From Anaerolineaceae bacterium (lineage in GTDB: Bacteria > Chloroflexota > Anaerolineae > Anaerolineales > Anaerolineaceae): 59,826 nt of DNA. A model generated the notes under the pieces. The model saw only the letters and a list, made by a program, of their open reading frames with translations, was not told the origin of the DNA and did no database searches. Position 1 is the first letter of the stretch; every line of letters starts with the position of its first letter. The position numbers and the translations under genes were made by a program. The stretch lies in the NCBI GenBank assembly GCA_020845515.1, contig JADLFQ010000044.1, forward strand, positions 1 through 59,826, written 5' to 3'. Below, one piece after another: positions 9,884 through 19,266 of the stretch.

Positions 9884-9978
9884 TATCGGTTCCTTCTTGC
9901 AGTTCCAACCTGTTGCGGCTTGACCGGGACACCGTGAAAAAGCTGTGGCATCTTCGGTCGAATTATAAGGATCATGGT

Positions 9979-11004
9979 ATGAAAATAAAAATAGGGACCA
10001 GTATTTTTTGGGAGAACGAACCCTTTGAAAGGATCGTAGAAATTATCGAAATGTGCGAAGAGCTTGGGTATGACCACCTCTGGATCCCCAACGAGAAATT
10101 CTTCCACGAAATGTATGTCACCGCTACGGTGGCTGCCCTCAAATCGACCTCGCCCCAAATCGGTACCTACATCGTCGATCCATATACCTTCCACCCTGCT
10201 TTGACGGCCATTTCCATCGCCTCTTTGGATCAAGTATCGGCCGGGCGTGCCATCCTTGCCATCGGAGCCGGGGGGACGGGCTTCCCGGTCATGGGCATCG
10301 AACGCAAAAAGCCCGCCCTTGCAATCAAGGAAACCATTCAGATCGTGCGCGGGTTGCTGAAAGGTGATACAGTAACATTACAAGGAGAAGTGAGAAGCAT
10401 CAACGCCGGCAGGCTGAACTTTAAGACCCGTGCCGGTATCCCCATCATCGTCGCCAGTCGCGGCGACAGCATCCTCAAGGTCGCCGGGGAAGTGGCTGAC
10501 GGCGCTATGATCGCAACCTACGCCGAACCGGTGGGGGTGAGCCATGCCCTCTCCTTGGTTAAAGAAGGGGCTGTTCAAGCCGGCCGCAGCCTTCGTGACC
10601 TGACCTTAATTTCTCGGGTGGATACGTGCATATCGAAGGATAGAAAAGAGGCCATCCAGGCTGTTAAATGGATGATCGGCGTTTTCCTATGGACAAGCTA
10701 CCCGGACCGCAGGTTCGTCCACCATGTTGGCTTGGATGTGCCGGCCGAACTGGAGAAGATCATCGCCTGGCGCGACTATAACCTGATAGAAGAGTACAAA
10801 CATCTCATCCCGGATGAATTTGCCGATAAGTTCTGTTGGGCCGGCACCGCCGAAGAAGTGGCTCAAAAGATCGCCGCAGTCGTAAATCTGGGCATCGAAA
10901 ATATTACCATTAACCCGCAGCCTCCCGAAGGCGGCGATATTATTGAGACGATCCAGGAGTTTGCTCAGACGGTAAAACCATTGGTTGAAGAAATGACCCG
11001 CTGA
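9979..11004 (+). CDS. LLM-class (luciferase-like) flavin/F420-dependent oxidoreductase
   Basis: About 341 residues with the bacterial luciferase-like TIM-barrel pattern: KIGTSIFW, GYDHLWIPNEKFF, the SAGRAILAIGAG segment, and IPIIVASRGDSILKVAGEVADGAMI. It resembles Mer-type and nitrilotriacetate-monooxygenase-type enzymes, which use F420 or FMN. The start at ATG 9979 follows AAGGA (9966-9970); the frame is open further upstream to 9913 without a good site. It is the first of two such enzymes flanking a decayed cysteine-synthase-like gene. Substrate unknown; a role in reducing or oxygenating the imported compound is inference. Confidence 0.8.
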   Translation: MKIKIGTSIFWENEPFERIVEIIEMCEELGYDHLWIPNEKFFHEMYVTATVAALKSTSPQIGTYIVDPYTFHPALTAISIASLDQVSAGRAILAIGAGGTGFPVMGIERKKPALAIKETIQIVRGLLKGDTVTLQGEVRSINAGRLNFKTRAGIPIIVASRGDSILKVAGEVADGAMIATYAEPVGVSHALSLVKEGAVQAGRSLRDLTLISRVDTCISKDRKEAIQAVKWMIGVFLWTSYPDRRFVHHVGLDVPAELEKIIAWRDYNLIEEYKHLIPDEFADKFCWAGTAEEVAQKIAAVVNLGIENITINPQPPEGGDIIETIQEFAQTVKPLVEEMTR

Positions 11005-11065
11005 ATATCAACAAAAAAGACCCTTAATAGGCAGCAGGGTTCAATAAATATTCAGGGAACAGACA

Positions 11066-12031
11066 ATGATAATTGCAAACAGCATTCTGGATGTGATCGG
11101 AAATACCCCTCCGATTTGCTTGAACAGAGCAGACGAGGAAACCAGGGGAGGGATACTGGTGAAAGCAGAGTCCTTGAACCCCAACAGCAACATCAAAGAC
11201 TGCATCGCAAAGTGCATGGTCGAAGCCGCAGAGGAAGAAGGCAAGCTAAAAGAAGGCTATACAATTGCGGAAGCGGCCACGGGCAACACGGACACGGCTC
11301 TTTCCCTTGTCGCCGCAGTAAAGGGCTAAAAATGCTTGCCTGCACCCCCGAAAAAATCGCCAACCAGGCTAGGACGGATCATGAAAGTCTATGGGTATGA
11401 GATCAAAGAAGCCATCATGCATACATACGAGCAGAACTGGGATAAAATCGATACCAGTGTCCACGGTGGGAGGAATGAGATCCTGCCGCGCATATTATGC
11501 CGGAGATTGGAAGCGGAAAACGATCGTGTCTGGTGAGCGCGCCAGTACTCCAATTCCAACAACACTGCCGTACACAGGCAAACCACTGCAAAAGAAATCC
11601 TGGAACAGACCGAGGAACGGTTAGATATGTTTATCGCCTCGGTCGGCACAGGCAGGACTTTATTTGGGATTGCCCAGACCTTAAAAAGGTACAATCCAAG
11701 CATCACCGTAGTAGGTATAGAACTAACCGCGGCAAAGATGCTGACCGGAAAACCCAAAGACCTCCCGCTCATTGAAGGCATCACCGATGGCATTATCCCG
11801 AAAAAACTCAAGAGTGAGTTGGCAGATAGAGTGTTTGTCGTCTCGGATGAGGACGCCATCAAGATGCCCACCGCCTGGCCCAATAAGAAGGTCTGTTCTG
11901 CGGGATCTCTCCGGGACGAACGTATTGGTCAGCCCGAAGCTGGCCGAAGAGTTTGAGCCCGGGAAGGGGATCACGACCATCCTTCCCAACATCCGTGACC
12001 ACCATCTGGAAGTAGAGAAATCCACCACCTG
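11066..12031 (+). pseudogene. Degenerate cysteine synthase-like (PLP) gene
   Basis: Pieces of one PLP-dependent cysteine-synthase/CBS-family protein lie in order but in different frames. First, ILDVIGNTPPICLNR and NPNSNIKDCIA (the PLP-lysine region) then TGNTDTAL from 11066, stopping at 11329. Next, ACTPEKIANQARTD in another frame. Then AKEILEQTEERLDMF and IASVGTGRTLFGIAQTL (11570-11800), and finally GTNVLVSPKLAEEFEPGKG with TILPNIRDHHLE in a third frame ending near 12031. The SSGNTG-type motif has become ATGNTD. Several frameshifts and stops make a working enzyme impossible. The gene's position between two LLM enzymes suggests a lost step of the pathway. Confidence 0.82.
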
Positions 12032-12113
12032 ATACCGGTACGCTATTACCGTATGCAAAAACGTCCAATTAAAAATACTCATAATGACAGCATTGAGTCC
12101 GAAAAGGAAAATG

Positions 12114-13127
12114 ATGAAATATAGCGTAGGATTACCAACCAGCATGGAGGGGATGATGTATCCGATCCCCTTCTCCTCTGCCCAGCAGGTCATTCAAATC
12201 GCGAAACACGCCGAAGCTCTTGGTTTTCATTCGGTGTGGGGCAACGACCATATGACAACCCAAAAATACGTGCGCGAAAAGTTTCCAACACCCCCAAATT
12301 TCTGGGAACCATTGATTACTTACGCCTTCATCGCTGCACAGACGTCGAAGATCAAATTCGGGACCGGCATCTTGGTCGTTGCCATGCGCCGCGACATCGT
12401 TGTGCTCGCAAAACAATTGGCCACACTGGACCACATGAGCGGCGGACGCGTCATCCTAGGCGTCGGTGTCGGGGCATACCGGGAAGAATTCGAAGCTCTT
12501 CACCCCGCCTGGGAAGTCAACCGCGGAGACGTATTGGAAGAAGGCGTTTTTGCATTGAGAAAGCTCTTTTCAGAGCGTGCCGCATCCTACAAAGGCAATT
12601 ATTTCAAATTCGACGACGTGGAAATGTTTCCAAAACCCCTTCAAAACCCGCTGCCGGTCTTTTTTGGTGGCAATAACGCTAATGCCCTACGCAGAGCGGC
12701 CACCCTCGGGCAGGGCTGGCTGGGTGCCGCCATGAGCATCGAGCAGGTGATACAGTCCGTAAACAAAATCCGCGAGATAGCCGGCCAGGCCGGGCGGGAC
12801 CCGGGAGACATCGAACCCGCCATTCAGCTCATCTGCTATGTTGGAAAAACCCATGAAGTCGCCATTCAGCGTTTCCACCACAGCCAGCTGTATGAGCACA
12901 TGCTCTCCCTCAGCAAGTCAACTTTAAAAGACCAGCAGGGAATCGCGCTAGAAACCATTAACCTGATCGGCATGCCGGATGAGATAATAGAAAAGATCAG
13001 CAGATTAAAAGATGCCGGCATCAGGCATTTTTGCGGAACATATTTCTGCGCCGATACAGTTTCGGAATTATTGGACCAGATGGAAATTTTTGCAAAAGAG
13101 GTTGTGCCGCTGGTTGAACCGGCATAA
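12114..13127 (+). CDS. LLM-class (luciferase-like) flavin/F420-dependent oxidoreductase
   Basis: About 337 residues, second member of this family in the cluster. Features: YSVGLPTSMEG at the N-terminus, LGFHSVWGNDHM, GTGILVVAMRRDIVVLAKQLATLDHMS, GGRVILGVGVGAYREEFEA and PLPVFFGGNNANALRRAA, which binds the cofactor phosphate in this fold. It is clearly diverged from the 9979 gene, so not a recent tandem copy. ATG 12114 (or 12111) is next to AAGGA at 12104-12108. It lies 39 bases before the molybdenum hydroxylase genes, probably in the same transcript. Confidence 0.82.
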   Translation: MKYSVGLPTSMEGMMYPIPFSSAQQVIQIAKHAEALGFHSVWGNDHMTTQKYVREKFPTPPNFWEPLITYAFIAAQTSKIKFGTGILVVAMRRDIVVLAKQLATLDHMSGGRVILGVGVGAYREEFEALHPAWEVNRGDVLEEGVFALRKLFSERAASYKGNYFKFDDVEMFPKPLQNPLPVFFGGNNANALRRAATLGQGWLGAAMSIEQVIQSVNKIREIAGQAGRDPGDIEPAIQLICYVGKTHEVAIQRFHHSQLYEHMLSLSKSTLKDQQGIALETINLIGMPDEIIEKISRLKDAGIRHFCGTYFCADTVSELLDQMEIFAKEVVPLVEPA

Positions 13128-13166
13128 AGATCCGTTGAGCCAAAATTTTTCACAGGATGATCAACG

Positions 13167-15482
13167 ATGGATATACTGAAAATCGTAAACAAAAGAATCC
13201 CGAATATTGACGGAAAACGCGTGGTCACCGGCCAGGCCAGGTACACAAGAGACGTCAAGCTGCCGGGGATGCTGGTCGGAGGGATTCTGCGGAGTCCACA
13301 CCCCCACGCAGAGATCCTCTCGATAAACACCGAGCGGGCAAAGATGCTGCCGGGTGTGTTTGCAATTGTTACAGCCGCAGACACGCCCCTGAAACCGTAC
13401 ATTTACCTGGGCGGAACACATTCCGATCGCCTGCCCCTGGCTCATAAGAGGGTCCGTTTTATCGGAGAAGAGATCGCAGCGGTCGCCGCCGTTGATGCAA
13501 GGACCGTGGAAAAAGCGCTTGAGCTGATCGAAGTCAGCTACAAGCCTTTGCCGTTCGTTCTCGATCCCGAAGAAGCCATGGGGCCAAACGCACCATTACT
13601 TCACGAGAACAAAGAGCGCAACATCTCCGCTTACGGCTCACGCATTTTCGGAGATCCACAAAAGGCCTTCGCAGAGGCTGCGGTGGTTGTGGAAGGTTCC
13701 TACGAGACACAGGCTGTACAGCATTGCTGCATGGAGCCCTTCACCTGTATTGCCCAATTTTCAACCGACGGCCAGATCGATCTTTGGGCCAGCACACAAG
13801 CCCCCTTCTATGTTCAAAAAGAGGTTGCACACGTCTTGGACCTGAGCCCCAACGACATCCGAGTACACGAGGTCCGGGTGGGTGGTGGCTTCGGCGGGAG
13901 GTCGAAAGTTGCCGAGCTGGAAGCCATCACAACGCTGCTGGCGATGAAGTGCCCGGGGCGTCCGGTTAAAATTGCTCTTACCCGTAAGGATGAATTTGAA
14001 ACCCGGACAGTAAAAGTTCCCATGAAGATCAAGCTCCGCACGGCGGCAGACCGAGAGGGGCGACTGCTGGCGCGTTGGATCAGTATTATCAGCGACAACG
14101 GGGCTTACAACCACTGCGCCCCCAGCGTATCCGCCGTGGGTGCAACCATGAGCTATGTCATGTACCGTGTCCAGAACGTTTATGCAGAGCATTACACGGT
14201 GTACACCAACAAGCAAACAACAGCGCAGATGCGAGGCTACGGCGAACCCGACACGGTCTTTGCCATTGAAGCCCAGATGGACGAGATCGCCGGAAAACTG
14301 GGGATGGATCCCTATGAAGTGAGGATGATCAATGCCATCGACCCTGACGAAACGCTAATAAACGGCTGGAAGATCACCAGCTGTGGTATGAAAGAGAGCC
14401 TTCAAAGGGTCGCCGAAGCCATTCGCTGGGATGAAAAAAAACGCGCAAAAGTCCCTGGCAAGGGCGTTGGGATTGCCTGTTCCATACACGGCACCGGCGG
14501 GCGCTGGTATCCGGACGGGGACTATTCGAGCTCTAATGTGAAGGTCGGGCACGATGGTGTGGTGATCGTTGAAACCGGCGCGGTCGATATCGGCCAGGGG
14601 ATTAGGACCACACTGGCAATGGTAGCAGCAGAAACACTCGGCGTCGATATCGAGCAAGTCCGGGTTATCTCGATGGATACTGCCACGACCCCCTCTGATA
14701 TGGGCGCATTTGCCAGCAAAACCGCCTTTCTCGGCGGCAATGCCGTCAGAGATGCATCACTCGATGCCAAAGGGCAAATTACAAAATATGCTGCAGAGAT
14801 CCTCCAGGTGCCGCAGGAAGAGCTCGAAATCAAAGATGGTTACGTCTGGATCTCTGCCCCGCTCCCCGAACGCTGCGCCCCTATCGGTGATTTCGTCCTG
14901 GACAATCCATCCCGAATCGGCAGGCACATCGTCGGAAAAGCTTTCTGGGAATCAAAAACCACCGAAAACTTCAACCGCACGACCGGTTATGGCAATACGT
15001 GCGAAACATATGCGTTTAGTGCCCATGTTGCCGAGGTCGAGGTAGATGAAGAGACAGGCCATGTTAAAGTAAAGAAGATTGTCGCAGCCCACGATGTCGG
15101 TTTGGCGTTGAACCCGACCATTGTGGAAGGTCAGATCGAAGGCTCGATCGCACAGGGCATCGGTTTCACCCTGATGGAAAACCATACCTGGGACCAGCAG
15201 GGCAGAGTCGAGGCCACTGATTTTAAATCCTACAGAATACCCAGCATTGGGGACGTGCCCAAGATGGAGACAATCCTCATCGAACCCATCGACCCGGCCG
15301 GCCCTTATGGAGCGAAGGGTGTCGGAGAGCCCGCACTGGTAGCCACTCCGGCCGCCATTGCCAACGCAATCTACGACGCCATCGGCATACGCATGACCTC
15401 TTTGCCAATCACCCCTGAAAAACTACATAAAGCCATCAAACAAAACCGAATACAGCAGGACACTACCCCTGATCATCCATAA
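13167..15482 (+). CDS. Molybdenum hydroxylase large subunit 1 (xanthine dehydrogenase family)
   Basis: 771 residues, full length for the molybdopterin-binding subunit. Visible motifs: GKRVVTGQARYTRDVKLPGM at the N-terminus, VGGGFGGR, AQMRGYGEP, DIGQGIRTTLAMVAAETLG (cofactor binding) and GAKGVGEPALV with the catalytic Glu. It lacks the AYRCSFR active-site loop of true CO dehydrogenase CoxL, so it hydroxylates an organic compound, typically an N-heterocycle or aldehyde. It acts with the FAD (15501) and 2Fe-2S (16383) subunits directly downstream. The exact substrate cannot be assigned. No molybdenum cofactor insertion chaperone (XdhC type) is in the window. Confidence 0.88.
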   Translation: MDILKIVNKRIPNIDGKRVVTGQARYTRDVKLPGMLVGGILRSPHPHAEILSINTERAKMLPGVFAIVTAADTPLKPYIYLGGTHSDRLPLAHKRVRFIGEEIAAVAAVDARTVEKALELIEVSYKPLPFVLDPEEAMGPNAPLLHENKERNISAYGSRIFGDPQKAFAEAAVVVEGSYETQAVQHCCMEPFTCIAQFSTDGQIDLWASTQAPFYVQKEVAHVLDLSPNDIRVHEVRVGGGFGGRSKVAELEAITTLLAMKCPGRPVKIALTRKDEFETRTVKVPMKIKLRTAADREGRLLARWISIISDNGAYNHCAPSVSAVGATMSYVMYRVQNVYAEHYTVYTNKQTTAQMRGYGEPDTVFAIEAQMDEIAGKLGMDPYEVRMINAIDPDETLINGWKITSCGMKESLQRVAEAIRWDEKKRAKVPGKGVGIACSIHGTGGRWYPDGDYSSSNVKVGHDGVVIVETGAVDIGQGIRTTLAMVAAETLGVDIEQVRVISMDTATTPSDMGAFASKTAFLGGNAVRDASLDAKGQITKYAAEILQVPQEELEIKDGYVWISAPLPERCAPIGDFVLDNPSRIGRHIVGKAFWESKTTENFNRTTGYGNTCETYAFSAHVAEVEVDEETGHVKVKKIVAAHDVGLALNPTIVEGQIEGSIAQGIGFTLMENHTWDQQGRVEATDFKSYRIPSIGDVPKMETILIEPIDPAGPYGAKGVGEPALVATPAAIANAIYDAIGIRMTSLPITPEKLHKAIKQNRIQQDTTPDHP

Positions 15483-15500
15483 CTAAAAAGGAAGGAGCTA

Positions 15501-16379
15501 ATGACCAAATATTCTATTCTTACACCAACCGGGCTGGACGAAGCGCTTGAGCTGCTCGAAAAACATTCGGGAAACATCAAACCTCTTGCAGGTGGGACAG
15601 ACCTGCTCATCGATTTTCGCTATGGAAAGCCCGCTCCTGAGTTCCTCCTGGATATCACCTGCATTCCCGAGCTGAACAGGGTAAAGGTCAATGGAGACAT
15701 CCGGATCGGGCCAGCCACAAACCTGACCGACGTTTCTCAATCAAATGAAATCAAGAGCTGGTATGCGATGCTCGCCGAAGGTGCAGGCTGTGTCGGTTCA
15801 TACCAGATCCGCAATCTGGCAACAATCGGCGGGAATATCTGCAATGCCGTCCCCTCTGCCGATACGGCTCCGCCGTTGTTAGCAGCCGATGCAAGTGTAA
15901 AAATGCGTAGCAAAGCGGGAGAAAGGACCATGCCCGTGGCCGCTTTCTTCCTAGGGCCGCGCAAAAATGCCTTGCAACCAGGCGAGTTGGTAACAGAGAT
16001 CGAACTGCCGACCTTGAAAGAAAGGACAGGCAGTATTTATAAACGCTATACGCACCGCAAAGCGCTCGACCTAGCAGTCGTCGGCGTGGCAGTACAATTG
16101 ACCCTCACACCCTCATTAGAGATCGAAAATGTGGCTGTTGCACTCGGAGCGGTTGCGCCCGTTCCCCTCCGAGTCGAAGCCGCCGAAAAACTACTGGTGG
16201 GCAACCCCTATTCGGAAGAATTGGCCGAAGAGGCCGCCGAACTAGCCAAAAAATTCGCAAAACCCATTAGTGACGTAAGGTCCTCTGCTGAATACCGACA
16301 AAAGATCGTCCGGGTGTTTGTCAAGCGCTCGATTGCTGAAGCACACCAAAGAGCGATATCCGCAAGGTCTGGAGAATAG
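15501..16379 (+). CDS. Molybdenum hydroxylase FAD-binding subunit
   Basis: 292 residues, typical of the CoxM/XdhB medium subunit. The FAD-binding loops are seen as KPLAGGTDLLIDFRYG and NLATIGGNICNAVPSAD, and the C-terminal CO-dehydrogenase flavoprotein domain as IENVAVALGAVAPVPLRVEA. It passes electrons from the iron-sulfur subunit to an acceptor. AAGGAAGGAG precedes the ATG at 15501; the next gene starts 3 bases after its stop, showing tight coupling. It is the only medium subunit for the two large subunits in this locus. Confidence 0.9.
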   Translation: MTKYSILTPTGLDEALELLEKHSGNIKPLAGGTDLLIDFRYGKPAPEFLLDITCIPELNRVKVNGDIRIGPATNLTDVSQSNEIKSWYAMLAEGAGCVGSYQIRNLATIGGNICNAVPSADTAPPLLAADASVKMRSKAGERTMPVAAFFLGPRKNALQPGELVTEIELPTLKERTGSIYKRYTHRKALDLAVVGVAVQLTLTPSLEIENVAVALGAVAPVPLRVEAAEKLLVGNPYSEELAEEAAELAKKFAKPISDVRSSAEYRQKIVRVFVKRSIAEAHQRAISARSGE

Positions 16380-16382
16380 CAA

Positions 16383-16892
16383 ATGAAACAGACAATTAAA
16401 CTCAATGTCAACGGCAAATCTTATCTGGTGGATACCGAACCCGCAGCACGGCTTATCGACGTGCTGCGGGTGGACCTGGGCCTGACTGGTACCAAGGAAG
16501 GTTGCGGCACGGGCGACTGTGGCGCCTGCACGGTTTTAGTGGATGGCATACCCTACAATTCCTGTCTGTTGCTGGCTGTCCGCGTCGCCGAAAAAGAAAT
16601 TCTCACCATTGAAGGCCTGGCCGAAAACGGGGAGCTGAACCCCATCCAGCAAGCTTTTGTTGACCATGGTGGGTTTCAATGCGGCTTTTGCACCCCGGGC
16701 GTCATCCTTTCTACCAAGGCACTGCTGGATAGGGACCCCGATCCATCCGAAAGTGAGATATTGACTGCCCTCTCAGGCAATATTTGCCGCTGCACCGGCT
16801 ACAAAAAAATCATCGAATCTGTACAAGCCGCCGCCGGCATGCTCCACAAAACCGGCGCGGAACCCCAATCGTTTTTGTCCTCAAACGGATGA
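16383..16892 (+). CDS. Molybdenum hydroxylase 2Fe-2S subunit
   Basis: 169 residues with all eight cluster ligands: the plant-ferredoxin-like set Cys41, Cys46, Cys49 and Cys61 ([16 protein letters not shown]) and the helical-domain set Cys100, Cys103, Cys135 and Cys137 ([16 protein letters not shown]). Usual length for CoxS/XdhC-like small subunits with a short C-terminal tail. It carries electrons from the molybdenum centre to FAD. An 88-base gap follows before the second large subunit. Confidence 0.93.
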   Translation: MKQTIKLNVNGKSYLVDTEPAARLIDVLRVDLGLTGTKEGCGTGDCGACTVLVDGIPYNSCLLLAVRVAEKEILTIEGLAENGELNPIQQAFVDHGGFQCGFCTPGVILSTKALLDRDPDPSESEILTALSGNICRCTGYKKIIESVQAAAGMLHKTGAEPQSFLSSNG

Positions 16893-16980
16893 TTCGAGAG
16901 GTTTCAAGCCAGCCGTTAAGGCACAGGGCAGCTCTTATAGCCTGATTTTTTATCTGAGTTCTAAATCGTGCGAGGAAAAC

Positions 16981-19266
16981 ATGGATGATTTTAGTATTAT
17001 CGGAAAAAATGTCCCATACACGGATGCAAAAGAAAAGATCACCGGAAAAGCCATCTACGCCGCAGATTTTCGCCTGCCCACCATGCTCCACGGGAAAATC
17101 CTGCGCTCGCCTTACCCCAGTGCAAAAATCGTTCACATCGACACCACAAAAGCGGAACGCCTACCCGGTGTGCACTCCATAGCAACCGCCTTCAACACCC
17201 CGGGCACCAAGTTCGGCCCGACAAAGTCCGACGAGCGTCTTTTCGCAAAAGAGCGTGTCCATTATATCGGCGATGACGTTGCTGCGGTGGCAGCTATCGA
17301 TGTAGACACGGCCAAAGAGGCCTTGGGGCTGATCGAGGTCGAATACGAGATACTACCGGCCGTGTTCGATCCGTTTGAAGCCATGCAGCCCAATGCACCG
17401 ATTGTTCACGAGGATATGGAAACAAACGTCTGCCATCACATTGAGCTCCATCGCGGGGACATCCAGCGTGGTTTTGATGAAGCCTTCGTGATCCACGAAG
17501 AGCGTTATTACCTCCAACACCAATACCAGGCCTATATCGAAACCAACGGTGCCACCGCCGCCTGGCAGGGAGACCGCCTGACCGTTTGGGCTCCCATACA
17601 AACCGCCAGGATCCTGGCAACAGTGATCTGTGATGCCTTCGGTATCCCGCGCGGCTCATTCCGTTTTCTGCAAACCTATATTGGAGGCGGCTTTGGAGGG
17701 AAAGCCTACCAGCGCGTCTGCCTGATTACAGCCGCACTGGCCAGGGTTGCTGGGGCTCCGGTTCAGATCATTTTGGACCGTGAAGAGGATATGGAATCCA
17801 CCCTACCGCGCGTTCCTATGTTCATAGACCTGAAAATGGGGGTCACTAAGGAAGGCTACATCACAGCCAAAGACGCAAAGATTGTCGCCGACAACGGCGC
17901 CTACACCGCCATGGGCGTGGTCGTGGTGGATACCGCCTCCACCCGCGTCGATTCACTCTACCGTTTGTCCAATGTCCACGTCATTGCCGACCTCGTCTAT
18001 ACGAATAAAGTGCCGACTGGCATGTTCCGCGGTTTCGGCAACCCCCAGGCGCATTTTGCAGTCGAAAGTATGATGGATACCCTGGCCGAAAAACTGGGCA
18101 TAGACTCTGCGGAAATCCGCCTTAAAAACGCCACTCGCACCGGCGATGTCACTGTCCATGGCTGGAAAATCGATAGCTGTGGCCTGAGCGACTCGATCCG
18201 TGTAGCCGCCAAAGCTTCCGGCTGGGTCGAAAAAAGAGGCAAACAAAAAGAGAAAGCACGCGGGATTGGTATGGCCTGCGGTCTGCACGTCTCCGGAAAT
18301 CGGGCCATTGCCCCAGCCGGGGATGGAGCCTCCTCGCAGGTCCGCATTCACGAAGACGGCTCCGTTCACGTTGCCACCAGTGAAGGGGATATTGGCCAAG
18401 GCGCCAATACAATCTTTGCCCAGATAGCAGCCGAGGTTCTCAGCGTCCCCTACGATACAGTCTACGTCGACCCCCTGGACACGGACGTCACCTATTTCGG
18501 GGTTGGAGCAGGCGCCAGCCGCGTGACCATGATGGGCGGGAATGCCGTCAAAGCCGGGGCCCTCGCCGCCCGAGAACGTCTGATCGATGCCGCCGCCGAC
18601 CGGTGGGAGTGCAAACGCTCCGACATCGTGTTGGTCAAGGGTATCCTCGTCAACCAGATCACCGAAGCCGAAATGACAATTGGAGAGGCCGCCACCCATT
18701 ACATCGGCATGACCGGTGGCAGCCGCCTGATGGGGGAGGGCTTTTTTAGAGCCGAGGGCGTGGTGGTGCCTGACAAGACAAAATACGGGAATATTTCCCT
18801 TGCTTATTCCTTTGCCACCCACGTCGCTGAAGTGGAAGTGGATTTAGAAACTGGCCAGGTTGAAATTCTGAAAATGACCGCTGCCCACGATTCGGGAAGG
18901 GTTATTAACCCGCGCGCCTTCGAAGGACAGGTAGAAGGCGGCCTGGCAATGGGCATCTGGTACGGTGTGGGAGAACAACTGGTTTTCGACAAAGGCCGGG
19001 TCCTCAACCCAACCTTTACGGACTACAAGGTCCCCACCATCCGCGACATCCCAAAACTGGAGGTCCATATCGTAGGCAAGGAGGACCCCAACGGTCCTTT
19101 TGGGGCGAAATCGGTCGGGGAAATGGCCATGGTACCAACCGCACCGGCCATTGCAAACGCAATCTACGACGCCATCGGCATACGCTTCACCGAGCTGCCC
19201 ATCACCCCCGAGAAGATATTAAAAGCCATCGAAGAAAGAAGAAAAAATGGATCCTTCCAGCGATAA
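16981..19266 (+). CDS. Molybdenum hydroxylase large subunit 2 (xanthine dehydrogenase family)
   Basis: 761 residues and the same family as the 13167 gene, but clearly divergent in sequence. Motifs: GKAIYAADFRLPTM, YIGGGFGGKAYQRV, GMFRGFGNPQ, EGDIGQGANTIFAQIAAEVL and GAKSVGEMAMVPTAPAIANA with the catalytic Glu. No CoxL-type AYRCSFR loop. There is no second FAD or 2Fe-2S gene nearby, so it probably shares 15501 and 16383 with large subunit 1, as alternative hydroxylases or successive steps. Its last 20 bases overlap the start of the SDR gene. Confidence 0.88.
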   Translation: MDDFSIIGKNVPYTDAKEKITGKAIYAADFRLPTMLHGKILRSPYPSAKIVHIDTTKAERLPGVHSIATAFNTPGTKFGPTKSDERLFAKERVHYIGDDVAAVAAIDVDTAKEALGLIEVEYEILPAVFDPFEAMQPNAPIVHEDMETNVCHHIELHRGDIQRGFDEAFVIHEERYYLQHQYQAYIETNGATAAWQGDRLTVWAPIQTARILATVICDAFGIPRGSFRFLQTYIGGGFGGKAYQRVCLITAALARVAGAPVQIILDREEDMESTLPRVPMFIDLKMGVTKEGYITAKDAKIVADNGAYTAMGVVVVDTASTRVDSLYRLSNVHVIADLVYTNKVPTGMFRGFGNPQAHFAVESMMDTLAEKLGIDSAEIRLKNATRTGDVTVHGWKIDSCGLSDSIRVAAKASGWVEKRGKQKEKARGIGMACGLHVSGNRAIAPAGDGASSQVRIHEDGSVHVATSEGDIGQGANTIFAQIAAEVLSVPYDTVYVDPLDTDVTYFGVGAGASRVTMMGGNAVKAGALAARERLIDAAADRWECKRSDIVLVKGILVNQITEAEMTIGEAATHYIGMTGGSRLMGEGFFRAEGVVVPDKTKYGNISLAYSFATHVAEVEVDLETGQVEILKMTAAHDSGRVINPRAFEGQVEGGLAMGIWYGVGEQLVFDKGRVLNPTFTDYKVPTIRDIPKLEVHIVGKEDPNGPFGAKSVGEMAMVPTAPAIANAIYDAIGIRFTELPITPEKILKAIEERRKNGSFQR

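Noticed and set aside
13167..19266. Carbon monoxide dehydrogenase (CoxL) identity for the large subunits
   Set aside because: Neither has the AYRCSFR active-site loop of form I CoxL; they belong to the broader xanthine dehydrogenase family.
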